Shown piece after piece: positions 36,454 to 45,983 of a DNA stretch of 64,000 nucleotides. The notes under the pieces are model-generated. The model did not search any database and was not told the DNA's origin. It was given only the letters and a program-made list of their open reading frames with translations. The stretch's first letter is position 1. Each line of letters starts with the position of its first letter. The translations under genes were made by a program, and so were the position numbers. The stretch is from Amphritea atlantica (GTDB lineage Bacteria; Pseudomonadota; Gammaproteobacteria; Pseudomonadales; Balneatricaceae), in the NCBI GenBank assembly GCA_024397875.1, contig CP073344.1:1169001-1233000 (forward strand). The letters are read 5' to 3'.

Positions 36454-38805
36454 TTAACGGCGGTATTTGCCTGTGGCTTTTTTGGGCCCACCTTTGCGCT
36501 TGCGGGATTTAGGCGGGCTTTGGATATCATCCTTAACCGCCAGCTCAAATTCGATCTTGCGCTGATCCATATCGACTCTGACCACCCGTATATTGATCTT
36601 ATCACCGATACTGAAGCTGGCATGGGTACGTTCACCGACCAGACGTTGCTGGGCTGCATCAAACTGGTAATAGTCATTGTTGAGTGCGGTCACATGTACC
36701 AAGCCTTCAACCTGGGTATCATCCAGCTCAATAAAGAGACCGAAGTTAGTGACCGTGCTGATGACACCGCTGAACACGTCACCGACATGATCCTGCATGT
36801 ATTCGCATTTAAGCCAGGCTTCTACATCCCAGCTGGCTTTATCTGCGCGGCGGGAGACCAGAGAGCAGTGCTCAGCCAGGTTTTTCATCGCAACCAGGTC
36901 GTAGGGGTAACTTTTGCCCGGTGCGAGTGGGGTGGCGCTTTTAATCCGCTGAACCGGATCAGAGCCCACGCCGGTGACCTTTTTCAGTGCCCGACGGATG
37001 ACACTGCCGGTTTCGCTACGGCGAATCACCGAGCGGATTGCGCGGTGGACGAGCAGGTCAGGATATCGACGAATCGGCGAAGTAAAGTGAGCGTAAGCCG
37101 GATAAGCCAGGCCGAAGTGGCCCTGATTATCAGAGCTGTATTCCGCCTGACTCAGAGAGCGTAGCATCATCATGCGGATAATCTGAGCATCCGGCCGTTC
37201 GCCAAGCCCTTTCAGCAGACGGTCATAATGTGCTGGCGTGGGTTTCTCTCCGCCTGCCAGATTAAGACCCCTCTCGCTCAGGAACGCGCGCAGATTGGTG
37301 AGTTTTTTCTCTACTGGGCCTTCATGGACACGGTAGAGTGCCGGCAGATCAAGTTTCTCCAGAAACTGTGCGGTGGCGACGTTAGCGCAGAGCATAAACT
37401 CTTCAATCATTTTGTGCGCATCGTTCCGTTCTACCGGTACAATGCGGTCAATCTTACGGTCTTCAGTAAATTTGAATTGCACTTCCTGCTTTTCAAAATC
37501 GATTGATCCCCGCTTTGTCCGGGCTTTTCTCAGTACCGCATACAGATGATGCAGGGAGTGGATATGGGGGATAATGCCCGCATGATTCCGGGCAACGGTT
37601 CTTCCCAGTTCAGACTCGGGTGAAGAAACCAGCGCACCCACCTGGGTGTAGGTCAGTCGGGCATGGGAGTGAATAATGCCCTCGGAGAACTTATAGCTGG
37701 TCATCTTTCCGGCGCTGTTGATCGCCATTTCGCAGACCATTACCAGACGGTCTGTCTGGGGATTCAGCGAACAGAGTCCGTTTGACAGTGCTTCGGGCAG
37801 CATCGGTACCACATGACCCGGGAAATACACCGAGGTACCCCGTTCAGCGGCTTCCAGATCGAGTGGGCTGCCGGGCGTGACATAATGCGATACATCCGCG
37901 ATTGCGACAAACAGACGCCAGCCACCGGACTTTCGTTTCTCACAGTAGACTGCGTCATCAAAATCCCGGGCATCCTCACCATCAATGGTGACAAATGGCA
38001 GGCTGCGCAGGTCGGCGCGGTGTTGCTTGTCCGCTTCTTTAACCTCTTCACCCAGTGCTTCAGCCGCTTGTAGTGCATCCTGAGGCCACTTATGGGGAAT
38101 ATCATGATTGCGAATCGCGACATCGATTTCCATACCCGGCGCCATGGAGTCGCCCAGTATTTCAATCACCCGGCCTTCAGCGTTAAAGCGGTTACAGGGA
38201 TATTCGGTGATTTCGACGGTAACATACTGGCCCGCCTGAGCGCCCTTCAGCTGATCATCAGGGATGTCGATCTCATTACGGATACGGCTGTTTTCAGGTT
38301 GCAGATAATACTCGCCATCCTCGACCCTCAAACGGCCAACGATCTCCGTCATATTTTTTTCAAGGACTTTTACTATCTGAGCTTCCTGACGTCCACGACG
38401 GTCAGTGCCGGTGATCCGTGCCTGTACCCGATCTCCGGGAAATGCTTTGAGCATCTGTTTATCATGCAGGTAAAGGTCGTCACCGCCCTGGTCCAGTGAC
38501 AGAAAACCAAAACCATCGGGGTGTCCGATAACCCGGCCTTCAACCAGGTCCTGGGCGCTTAGCAAACTGTAACCCTTACGAGGGTCGAAATTGAGCTGGC
38601 CATCACGCTCCATCGCCCGCAAACGGCGGCGCAGAGCTTCTTTTTCTTCATCTTCAAACAGCTTCAGGCTTTTACCCAGCTGTTCGCGGTTTAAAAACTT
38701 TCCGGGCTCATCGAAGAGTCCCATGATGTATTCCCGACCGGGAATTGGATTGCTGTATTTTTCAAAATCTGCAGCATTGATAGCCGCTTTGGTGTTATTA
38801 CTCAT
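36454..38805 (-). CDS. rnr: Exoribonuclease R
   Basis: The protein has 783 residues from the ATG at 38805; residues FEKYSNPIPGREYI match the usual RNase R start, so a frame beginning 33 bases upstream is less likely. Domains in order are a helix-turn-helix-like N-terminus, cold-shock domains, the RNB catalytic domain with FVTIDGEDARDFDDAVYCE (metal-binding aspartates), an S1 domain near 640-720 and a Lys/Arg-rich tail (SRKRKGGPKKATGKYRR). It degrades structured RNA 3' to 5'. It is transcribed alone here; in many relatives rlmB follows rnr, but not in this window. Confidence 0.95.
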   Translation of the reverse strand: MSNNTKAAINAADFEKYSNPIPGREYIMGLFDEPGKFLNREQLGKSLKLFEDEEKEALRRRLRAMERDGQLNFDPRKGYSLLSAQDLVEGRVIGHPDGFGFLSLDQGGDDLYLHDKQMLKAFPGDRVQARITGTDRRGRQEAQIVKVLEKNMTEIVGRLRVEDGEYYLQPENSRIRNEIDIPDDQLKGAQAGQYVTVEITEYPCNRFNAEGRVIEILGDSMAPGMEIDVAIRNHDIPHKWPQDALQAAEALGEEVKEADKQHRADLRSLPFVTIDGEDARDFDDAVYCEKRKSGGWRLFVAIADVSHYVTPGSPLDLEAAERGTSVYFPGHVVPMLPEALSNGLCSLNPQTDRLVMVCEMAINSAGKMTSYKFSEGIIHSHARLTYTQVGALVSSPESELGRTVARNHAGIIPHIHSLHHLYAVLRKARTKRGSIDFEKQEVQFKFTEDRKIDRIVPVERNDAHKMIEEFMLCANVATAQFLEKLDLPALYRVHEGPVEKKLTNLRAFLSERGLNLAGGEKPTPAHYDRLLKGLGERPDAQIIRMMMLRSLSQAEYSSDNQGHFGLAYPAYAHFTSPIRRYPDLLVHRAIRSVIRRSETGSVIRRALKKVTGVGSDPVQRIKSATPLAPGKSYPYDLVAMKNLAEHCSLVSRRADKASWDVEAWLKCEYMQDHVGDVFSGVISTVTNFGLFIELDDTQVEGLVHVTALNNDYYQFDAAQQRLVGERTHASFSIGDKINIRVVRVDMDQRKIEFELAVKDDIQSPPKSRKRKGGPKKATGKYRR

Positions 38806-39574
38806 TCTTTTCTCAAATAAACCAGCGTCGGTCTGCATTCCGGTAGATTGAATAACTCATTGCTAATGGGTTTTAATACTACGGGGAAACGTATGGCTGG
38901 TATCACTCAGTTCTCTGGAGTGAATTAAATTGGACTGGTGACCAGATTCTTTATATTTAGCCGGGCCTATCGCCCAGTCTGATGACCAAAAACTTATGCA
39001 GAGATTTTTCATATTTTATCTCAGGCATATGACAAAAATATTTATAGCTGCGGGGTGTCCACGACACTTTTACACAGCTGTCAGCTTCCTGAATTTGCGA
39101 ACTGATAGTAGTACGCTAAACCGGGAACAAACAATACCCTTCGGAGTAGTTGTAACAATCACTGCCCGGGTATTGAAAAGGGCAATCCTTAACTGATATT
39201 TCGAGCGACTATTGTTTGCGTCATCTCAACGCAAAGGTATAAAACAGGCGCTGATATTCAAAATACAGGAGAGGGTTGACCTGATAGCGAAAAAATAAGA
39301 CTGGAATTTAAAACAGAGGGACGAGAATACTTTAATAACGTAACAATAGTAATACAACGACAACAAATGGTTAAAAAATAGACTTTTTCTAAGCTGATCT
39401 ACACTATATAGAGTTACTGTGTTTTGTCAATGTATCGTTTACCCTCAGAGGATTGTTGGGCTGTTTACGTTATGACGTATAAAAGGGGGAGGGGTTAATT
39501 CCATGTCTGGTTCGTTCAGGGTGTAGGGCATTATAAGCCCTCACCAGGGGGCAGATTCGCGCAGGTTTGAAGGG
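38806..39574. other. 769-base region with no recognised gene
   Basis: This is AT-rich, particularly 39290-39480, and should contain the rnr promoter near its left end. Short open frames are present but lack ribosome binding sites and family resemblance. No tRNA or clear terminator was found. A small RNA cannot be excluded. Confidence 0.5.
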
Positions 39575-40849
39575 TTACGTTCTTATCGCTATTGTATATA
39601 GCTCTTCTTTGTTTACTTTTAATAAAGTGTAAACCGAGTCATCAATTTTACCCTCTGCGACCATTTCATCCATGATCTCCAGTACCTCATCTATCAGCAG
39701 TCTGTGCCGGTAAGGACGTTTTTGGCAGAGTGCCTGAAAGATATCGGCTATCGATAATATCCGCGTAGGGAGATCGATCTGTTCACCTTTCCAGCCGTAT
39801 GGGTAGCCAGATCCATCCAGTTTCTCATGGTGCTCCGATGCCCATTTTGCGATCAGGGTATTTGGGAAGAGCGCCTTCAAAACTGTTTTACTGTCGAGTG
39901 GGTGACTGCGCATCTGGGCTATCTCGTGTTCATTCAGTGCGCCCGGTTTTTCCAGTATTTCATCCGGTGTTCTCAGCTTGCCAACATCGTGCAGTAAACC
40001 TGAAAGTCTCAGAAGTCGTCGCTGATAGGGTGGCAGGCCGGCAAGCCCGGAAAGTGTGTAAGACAGATCGGCAACACGCAGACTATGGTAATGAGTATAA
40101 GGGCTCTTTGCATCAACAACCTGAGATATTAGCTCGCCCAGTGATTCAATCTCGTCAAATGACAGCGATATTTCATAGTCTTCTGAAGACAAGGCTTCCA
40201 TGATGGCATCATCCAGATATTCATCACGAAGTTCCAGCCAGAAACTGTCTTTTTGAATAGCGTGCGCTGCTGCTCTGTTGATCTTTCCGGAAAACAGCTG
40301 TCCGACGTAAGGTGCCAGCTCTCTGAAAATCTTTTCTCTGTTTAGAAGAACCTCATGGTATGGATGATTTAATGTGAACGAAGCATATGTCACATCTAAG
40401 CGATCCGCGAAAAAAATGAGGTTTGCATATTCCCGTGTTTCTTTATCGAGTGTTTCTGGCAGATCCTGCCAACGGGTGTGGTGGTATCTGATGGCTGTTG
40501 CGAAGAGACTGAAGGGTGGGAAACTCTGTAAAAACTGATCCCCCCTGATGCAGTGTTCTTCAGCGCCGTTCCACTCCATTTCATCTGCCAGTTTTTTATG
40601 CACCGTTGTTGATGAAACACCGCAGTCATGAAGCATGCCGGCGATTAAAATAAAGTGTCTTCTGGATTTTTCCCAGCCCAGGTGGTGTGCTAAACGGTGG
40701 CAGATCAGGCCGACACGCCGGCCATGGCTTTTATCGTCAATGCCTACATAGTCGAGCGCTTTAGTCAGTGTTAATGCGGCTCGCCCGACATCGATATTCA
40801 TACCGTGAGTGGGGTAATTCATTTCGTCAGTGGTCTGTTCCATAACCAT
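39575..40849 (-). CDS. Two-HD-domain protein with C-terminal HD-GYP (cyclic-di-GMP phosphodiesterase-like)
   Basis: The protein has 424 residues from the ATG at 40849 (GGAG eight bases before); an ATG at 40843 is also possible. The N-terminal HD domain has HD at 74-75 (GMLHDCG). The C-terminal domain has HD at 287-288 (LLHDVGK) and HHEKLDGSGYP at 340-350, the HD-GYP signature. HD-GYP proteins hydrolyse cyclic-di-GMP. No receiver or membrane segment is present. The role of the first HD domain is unknown. It is near a GGDEF gene on the same strand. Confidence 0.88.
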   Translation of the reverse strand: MVMEQTTDEMNYPTHGMNIDVGRAALTLTKALDYVGIDDKSHGRRVGLICHRLAHHLGWEKSRRHFILIAGMLHDCGVSSTTVHKKLADEMEWNGAEEHCIRGDQFLQSFPPFSLFATAIRYHHTRWQDLPETLDKETREYANLIFFADRLDVTYASFTLNHPYHEVLLNREKIFRELAPYVGQLFSGKINRAAAHAIQKDSFWLELRDEYLDDAIMEALSSEDYEISLSFDEIESLGELISQVVDAKSPYTHYHSLRVADLSYTLSGLAGLPPYQRRLLRLSGLLHDVGKLRTPDEILEKPGALNEHEIAQMRSHPLDSKTVLKALFPNTLIAKWASEHHEKLDGSGYPYGWKGEQIDLPTRILSIADIFQALCQKRPYRHRLLIDEVLEIMDEMVAEGKIDDSVYTLLKVNKEELYTIAIRT

Positions 40850-41077
40850 AAATAGCACTCCATTACGGTATCAATTTATCCATTCTATTCTGTTAGTGAA
40901 TGATCTGTCTCTATTTGATTACAGTTTTCTGGGACTATGCTGAGTCAGAGCACGTGTGGTCAGTTTGATTGTTCAGCTTTCCGCTTTGCTGACCCGGTGG
41001 TTTATACTGAGCAGGGCCAGAGTTTAATAGTGTTAAGGTTTGAGGGGGTTTAACCCGGGTAGTTATACGGGATTAAG

Positions 41078-42661
41078 CTATACGGGATGATATACAGGTT
41101 TTTTTTCGGTCGGTAGCGTTGAGTCATCATGGATAACCGAATCAGCAAACGCATAACTGTTTTTCCCCTGACGCTTTGTTTCGTACATCGCCTGGTCTGC
41201 CAGTCTGATGAGTTTCTCAGGATCCTGTCCATGGTCAGGGTATAAAGAAATTCCAATACTCGCGCTGATGTTTAACTCAGCAGATTCAACTTGATACGGA
41301 GTGCTGACAGTTTTTACCACCTTCTCAGCAACCATCCTAACGCTGTCTCTGTCCTGAATTTCGGTCAGTAAAATCCAGAATTCGTCCCCCCCTACACGGG
41401 CAACGGTATCAACTTCCCGTACGCAGGAAGAAAGCCTTGCGGCCGTTTCTTTCAGTACATGGTCGCCAGCATTGTGACCGAGGGTGTCATTTACTGCCTT
41501 AAAACCATCAAGATCTATAAAACAGATGGCTACCTTGGCTTTATTCCTTTTCGCGACGGCGAGGGCTCTTATCAGGCGATCCTTAGAAAGCCGCAATGTC
41601 GGAAGCCCGGTTAATACATCATGATTAGCCATATGGAGAATGCGTTCTTCGGCATTTTTCAGGGCGGTTATATCTTCCTGAACCGAAACGTAGTGGCTAA
41701 TACTTCCATTGGTTTGTTTTACGGGTGATATTGACGCCATTTCCCAAAAGAGTTCGCCATTTTTTTTACGGTTATGAAATACGCCTCGCCAGGTACTTCC
41801 GGCAGCGAGTTTCTTCCAGAGCGCAGAATACTCTTCAGGGGATGTCTCGCCTGAACGTAAAATACGCGGCTTTTTCCCAATGAGCTCTGTCAGTAAATAT
41901 CCGGTTTTCTCTGTGAGGGCTGGGTTTACATATCGAATTGATCCGCTCGTATCAGTAATGATCACAGAGGATGCTGAGTGCTCAACAGCAAGTGACACAA
42001 TCCGGAGTTTCGCTTCCAGACTCGCCTGAGTTAACAGGATTAGCGATATGGCGCTGCCTCCAAGGATAAATATCCCACCTAGAAATACTAACGATGATGA
42101 AGTGCTCGGAGACATAAACGGATGTTCGAAAGGTGATAGCAGTGCAATTGCACCTCTGAATCCATGAGATAAACCAAATAAACCAAAGAGAGTCGCCGTG
42201 GCGAGCCCTGCGGATCTCCAGGACGCATTTTTATCGCTTAATAGCGTTTGCACAATGGCAAAGCAGATCATTGCAAACCCGGAGGAGATAACGATTATTC
42301 TGATATTCAGATTTTGATCAATATAGTTGAAGTAGTAGAAGAGCGCGGCGCTCAGGGGAGGAAGGGCGAAATCAAAAAACAATAATGGAGGGCGCCCTGT
42401 AAACACGCGAATGCCCCGCAAAATAAGTACAAATCCGATTATATACAGTGAATTAGCGCATACAAGAGAGAGGAAATCAGGGATATTGCCGCGTTCAGTG
42501 ATTAAAATGCTGGCTGCAGCAATGCAGGACATACCCGCGGCCCAGAAGCCTGACCCATTCGGATGAGTTTGAGATCGCCAGAGATAAATCAGGGCCACTG
42601 CCGAGCCCATAGAGATAAGGGCGGTGACAATGAGTAGCGTCCGGATGTCTAATTCAGGCAT
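41078..42661 (-). CDS. Membrane PAS-GGDEF diguanylate cyclase
   Basis: The protein has 527 residues from the ATG at 42661, chosen because PELDIRTLL opens many such proteins; an ATG at 42691 is an alternative. Residues ~5-220 hold about seven membrane segments, ~235-350 a PAS domain with PAC, and ~360-520 a GGDEF domain (HDVLTGLPTLRLSKDRL, VARVGGDEFWIL). The GGDEF residues are intact, so it should make cyclic-di-GMP. No RxxD inhibitory site was noted at the usual distance. It may balance the HD-GYP protein encoded just downstream. Confidence 0.9.
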   Translation of the reverse strand: MPELDIRTLLIVTALISMGSAVALIYLWRSQTHPNGSGFWAAGMSCIAAASILITERGNIPDFLSLVCANSLYIIGFVLILRGIRVFTGRPPLLFFDFALPPLSAALFYYFNYIDQNLNIRIIVISSGFAMICFAIVQTLLSDKNASWRSAGLATATLFGLFGLSHGFRGAIALLSPFEHPFMSPSTSSSLVFLGGIFILGGSAISLILLTQASLEAKLRIVSLAVEHSASSVIITDTSGSIRYVNPALTEKTGYLLTELIGKKPRILRSGETSPEEYSALWKKLAAGSTWRGVFHNRKKNGELFWEMASISPVKQTNGSISHYVSVQEDITALKNAEERILHMANHDVLTGLPTLRLSKDRLIRALAVAKRNKAKVAICFIDLDGFKAVNDTLGHNAGDHVLKETAARLSSCVREVDTVARVGGDEFWILLTEIQDRDSVRMVAEKVVKTVSTPYQVESAELNISASIGISLYPDHGQDPEKLIRLADQAMYETKRQGKNSYAFADSVIHDDSTLPTEKKPVYHPV

Positions 42662-43171
42662 CAAAGGTCCGTTATGATAAATAGATTGCATTGAATAGCA
42701 TCTCTGAGCTTTGTGGCCGGGCTTCATTTGTGCGGCTTTCAAGCGTTAAGATCACTTCTGATACAATGTGTATTTTATCATATAAAGTACAACGCTCAGA
42801 AGGCCTGGGTTATGCTCAAGCGGTCATCTCTGGAGTGTTGTGGGCTAGCGCTGATCATTTTAGGAAAAAAAATCCGGGGTAACTGTATACAGGATAAAAC
42901 AGACGGTAATGTATACCCCGGTGAATAACGAAATAACTTCGTTAAGGTTCAGCGAAGGGGAAGGTGCTGAAAAACAGTTGTTATCTGCACGAATATATCG
43001 GCAAAAGAAAAAAGGGTGTTTTGATCGTTTAGCTTACTGACTATGCAATGAAGAGTGATTGCGAATAATTTTAGAAAGCTTGTCACTTAAGAAGTAGTGA
43101 GCGGCGACAGGTAGTTAAAAAGTGTGCCAGATCGGAAGATTTCCAGATGCTATGTTCTTTTCTACTTAAAG
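42662..43171. other. Intergenic region between diguanylate cyclase and tRNA cluster
   Basis: I see no gene or repeat in these 510 bases. Transcription of the tRNA cluster enters from the right and must end here, but no clear hairpin with T-run was found on the minus strand. Confidence 0.45.
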
Positions 43172-43248
<77 letters not shown>

Positions 43249-43364
43249 ACTAAGGGTGAACACTATTTAGACACTGTATTCAGACGTGTTATTAAAGTCC
43301 TGGAAAACAGACTGTTAGCCTGTGATCCGTATCTGGAAAGTTGCCAAGCCAGATAAGTTTAATA

Positions 43365-43441
<77 letters not shown>

Positions 43442-43492
43442 ACTAAGAACGATATTTATACACGAAATGTTCAAACGTGTCTCAGAATCTAA

Positions 43493-43521
43493 CCACTTTA
43501 TTCTCTAAGCTAGAGAGAAAG

Positions 43522-43524
<3 letters not shown>
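43493..43524. repeat. Inverted repeat overlapping a tRNA-Pro 3' end
   Basis: CCACTTT and AAAGTGG, with inner CTCT/AGAG, can pair; one arm includes the CCA of tRNA copy 3. It may help processing of the polycistronic tRNA transcript. Confidence 0.4.
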
Positions 43525-43598
<74 letters not shown>

Positions 43599-43609
43599 TT
43601 CTGAGTAGA

Positions 43610-43685
43610 TGGCTCCTCGAGCTGGACTCGAACCAGCGACCAATAGATTAACAGTCTACTGCTCTACCAACTGAGCTATCGAGGA
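43610..43685 (-). tRNA. tRNA-Asn (anticodon GTT), copy 1
   Basis: The 76-base gene starts TCCTCGATAGCTCAGTTGGT and ends GAGCCA. The anticodon in ACTGTTAATC is GTT. All stems pair with Watson-Crick pairs in the acceptor. Confidence 0.97.
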
Positions 43686-43707
43686 ATTACATCCAGTACG
43701 ATTAAGT

Positions 43708-43783
43708 TGGCTCCTCGAGCTGGACTCGAACCAGCGACCAATAGATTAACAGTCTACTGCTCTACCAACTGAGCTATCAAGGA
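43708..43783 (-). tRNA. tRNA-Asn (anticodon GTT), copy 2, acceptor variant
   Basis: The gene is 76 bases with the same body as the other Asn copy. The acceptor starts TCCTTGA instead of TCCTCGA, so the fifth pair becomes a G-U wobble. It is the first gene after the promoter. Confidence 0.96.
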
Positions 43784-43804
43784 TCATCTCAACCGAGGCG
43801 GCGT

Positions 43805-43833
43805 ATATTAATGATGAGGAGAGTACGCGTCAA
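43805..43833 (-). promoter_or_regulatory. Sigma-70 promoter of the tRNA cluster
   Basis: On the minus strand TTGACG is followed after exactly 17 bases by TAATAT. A GC-rich stretch (ACGCCGCC) then follows, like the discriminator of stringently controlled stable-RNA promoters. The first tRNA begins 21 bases after the -10 box. Confidence 0.85.
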
Positions 43834-44063
43834 GCACAAAAGATAAAATATTTTACTGTTTTATTAGGTGGTTAAATAACGATCTGCTTAATCGAGAGGC
43901 CTGTTTGTCAGCGTGTTAAAACGATATTACTAAAGCGACATTTCGCTTGTGGATGGCTTTCTGTATAACCGGGGTTATGATGGAATACTCTGTGTTGCCG
44001 GTTACTGTGAAATAACAGACTGAGCCCCGGTTTTTAGTATAAAAATGGTAGTAAGGACTTCCT

Positions 44064-45791
44064 ATGATGATTCCTGGAAAAGATGCACCACTGGACGATT
44101 CAATTCTTCATATGAGGGCTCGTCTGCAGGCGCTGGGTTTTGAGGTTGAAGAGTCGCAGTGGCTCAACCCTCTGCCGAATGTCTGGTCTGTCCATCTCCA
44201 GGAGTGCAGCAATCCGCAGCTCTTCAGTCATGGTAAAGGGGCCTCCCGGGATGCCGCGCTCGCTAGTGCGCTGGGTGAGTTTTTTGAGCGGTTGAGCTGC
44301 AACTATTTCTTCGCTGATTATTATCTGGGTGACTCTGTTGCCAGTGGCGCATTTGTGCATTACCCGAATGAGCGATGGTTTCCGGTTTCAGGTAATACTT
44401 TGCCGGATGGATTGCTGGATGAGCCAACGCTGCTGCATTACAACATGGATGGCGAACTGAAGGCTGCGATGCTGGTGGATACCAACTCGGGAAACCGGGC
44501 GCGGGGTATCTGCGCAATTCCCTTCGAGCGTCAGCGCACCGGTGATCAGGTATGGATGCCCGTTAATATCATTGGCAATCTGTATGTTAACAACGGTATT
44601 GCTGCCGGTAATACCGTGTATGAAGCACGGGTTCAGGCGCTCTCAGAAATATTTGAGCGGCATATAAAGAATACCATCATATCTTCGGGTATCAGTTTGC
44701 CGGATATTCCCCAGCGGGTGCAAAACCGTTATCCCGCAACCGTTGAGGTGATTGAGGCGTTGCGTGGTCAGGGCTATGTGGTGCTGGTAAAGGACGCTTC
44801 ACTGGGAGGTAAGTTTCCGTTAGTGAATGTCTCGCTGATCAATCCATTGGATGGCGGCTGTTTTGCATCATTCGGAGCGCACCCTAAATTTGAGGTGGCG
44901 TTTGAGCGGGCGGTCACTGAACTGCTGCAGGGACGTAAGCTGGATCAGATGGATGGCTTTCCGTTACCAGGCTTTGATATTACCGCTGTTGCTGATCAGG
45001 ATAACCTTGAGGCTCATTTTATTGATTCTACGGGTGCTGTTGCCTGGGATCTGTTTTCTATCGAAACGGATTACGATTTTACCGAGTGGGATATCGAAGG
45101 TGATACTCAGGCGGAGTTTGAGCAGTTGTGCCACCTGATTCACAAGGTCGATATGGATATCTATATCGCTGATTTTGAGCATCTTGGTGTTTACAGTTGC
45201 CGGATTATCGTGCCCGGCATGTCTGAGGTCTATCCGGTAGATGAGCTGGTATGGAATAACAATAATACCGGGATTGATCTGCGGCGGTCGTTGTTGCGCT
45301 TGCCTGCACTGACAGAGGCGGAAGCTGAAAACCTGCTGGTTAAGCTGGAGGAGGGGGGCTTTGCTGATCGGCAGCGGGTAGCCGATATCATCGGTATCCT
45401 GCCTGACCCGTCTACGGTCTGGAGTACATTGCGTGTTGGTGAACTGAAGTGCCTGTTGAACCTGAAACTGGGGGAGTTGCAGGAAGCGCTCAGCTGGAGT
45501 GAGTGGATACAGCGGTCTGACTATACGCAGGGGGAGCGGGCTATCCTGTATCGTTGTTTACACCAATGTCTGAGTTTTCGGCTTGATGTCGATCATTCGC
45601 TAGACCGCTATCGCGGCCTGCTGAATCAGATCTACGGTGCACAAAGGGTAGTTGATGTGTTGGAAATGATTGATGGGCATGGAGTGTTTTCCGGGTTACC
45701 TGAGTCAACACTTGAGCTGGAGGGCTTTGTTCAGCACCATAATTTATTGTCGGCCTATGCGCGTCTGCAACAGGCGAAAAGGTCTGACTGA
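44064..45791 (+). CDS. ycaO: YcaO-type cyclodehydratase-like protein
   Basis: The protein has 575 residues, close to E. coli YcaO (586). The YcaO ATP-binding core includes GKGASRDAALASALGEFFERL, then EARVQALSEIFERHIK and FERAVTELLQGR. The C-terminal ~150 residues are the helical tail found in the E. coli-type group. That group assists RimO-dependent methylthiolation of ribosomal protein S12; it is not a natural-product cluster, as no precursor peptide or partner dehydrogenase is nearby. GTAAGGAC precedes the ATG. Confidence 0.92.
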   Translation: MMIPGKDAPLDDSILHMRARLQALGFEVEESQWLNPLPNVWSVHLQECSNPQLFSHGKGASRDAALASALGEFFERLSCNYFFADYYLGDSVASGAFVHYPNERWFPVSGNTLPDGLLDEPTLLHYNMDGELKAAMLVDTNSGNRARGICAIPFERQRTGDQVWMPVNIIGNLYVNNGIAAGNTVYEARVQALSEIFERHIKNTIISSGISLPDIPQRVQNRYPATVEVIEALRGQGYVVLVKDASLGGKFPLVNVSLINPLDGGCFASFGAHPKFEVAFERAVTELLQGRKLDQMDGFPLPGFDITAVADQDNLEAHFIDSTGAVAWDLFSIETDYDFTEWDIEGDTQAEFEQLCHLIHKVDMDIYIADFEHLGVYSCRIIVPGMSEVYPVDELVWNNNNTGIDLRRSLLRLPALTEAEAENLLVKLEEGGFADRQRVADIIGILPDPSTVWSTLRVGELKCLLNLKLGELQEALSWSEWIQRSDYTQGERAILYRCLHQCLSFRLDVDHSLDRYRGLLNQIYGAQRVVDVLEMIDGHGVFSGLPESTLELEGFVQHHNLLSAYARLQQAKRSD

Positions 45792-45872
45792 TTAAACATT
45801 GATCATATTTTTATGATGTTGATTTAAAACTGTTTTTTGAAATTTATTTGTGAAAAGAGTGGGGTTGTCTCG

Positions 45873-45887
45873 TGGCACCTTCTTTGC
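45873..45887 (+). promoter_or_regulatory. Candidate sigma-54 promoter upstream of mksF
   Basis: TGGCACC-TTCT-TTGC matches the -24/-12 consensus with exact spacing. It lies 97 bases before the mksF start, in a gene-free gap. Its edges also form an inverted repeat (GTGGCA at 45872-45877, TGCCAC at 45885-45890), so an operator is the alternative reading. No upstream enhancer site was identified. Confidence 0.45.
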
Positions 45888-45983
45888 CACTTGGTCAGTG
45901 TGCCTATTTCCGTTATCATCGGTACCTCTTAAGGATAGTGTGTCTTAAATGAGTGTGAACAGCGCAGCGCGCCTCTGGAGGCT

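Noticed and set aside
38996..39196. 66-codon plus-strand frame between rnr and the HD-GYP gene
   Set aside because: No Shine-Dalgarno and no similarity to known small proteins.
44064..45791. YcaO as part of an azole/thioamide natural-product cluster
   Set aside because: No precursor peptide, E1-like or dehydrogenase gene lies nearby and the length and tail match the E. coli-type YcaO.
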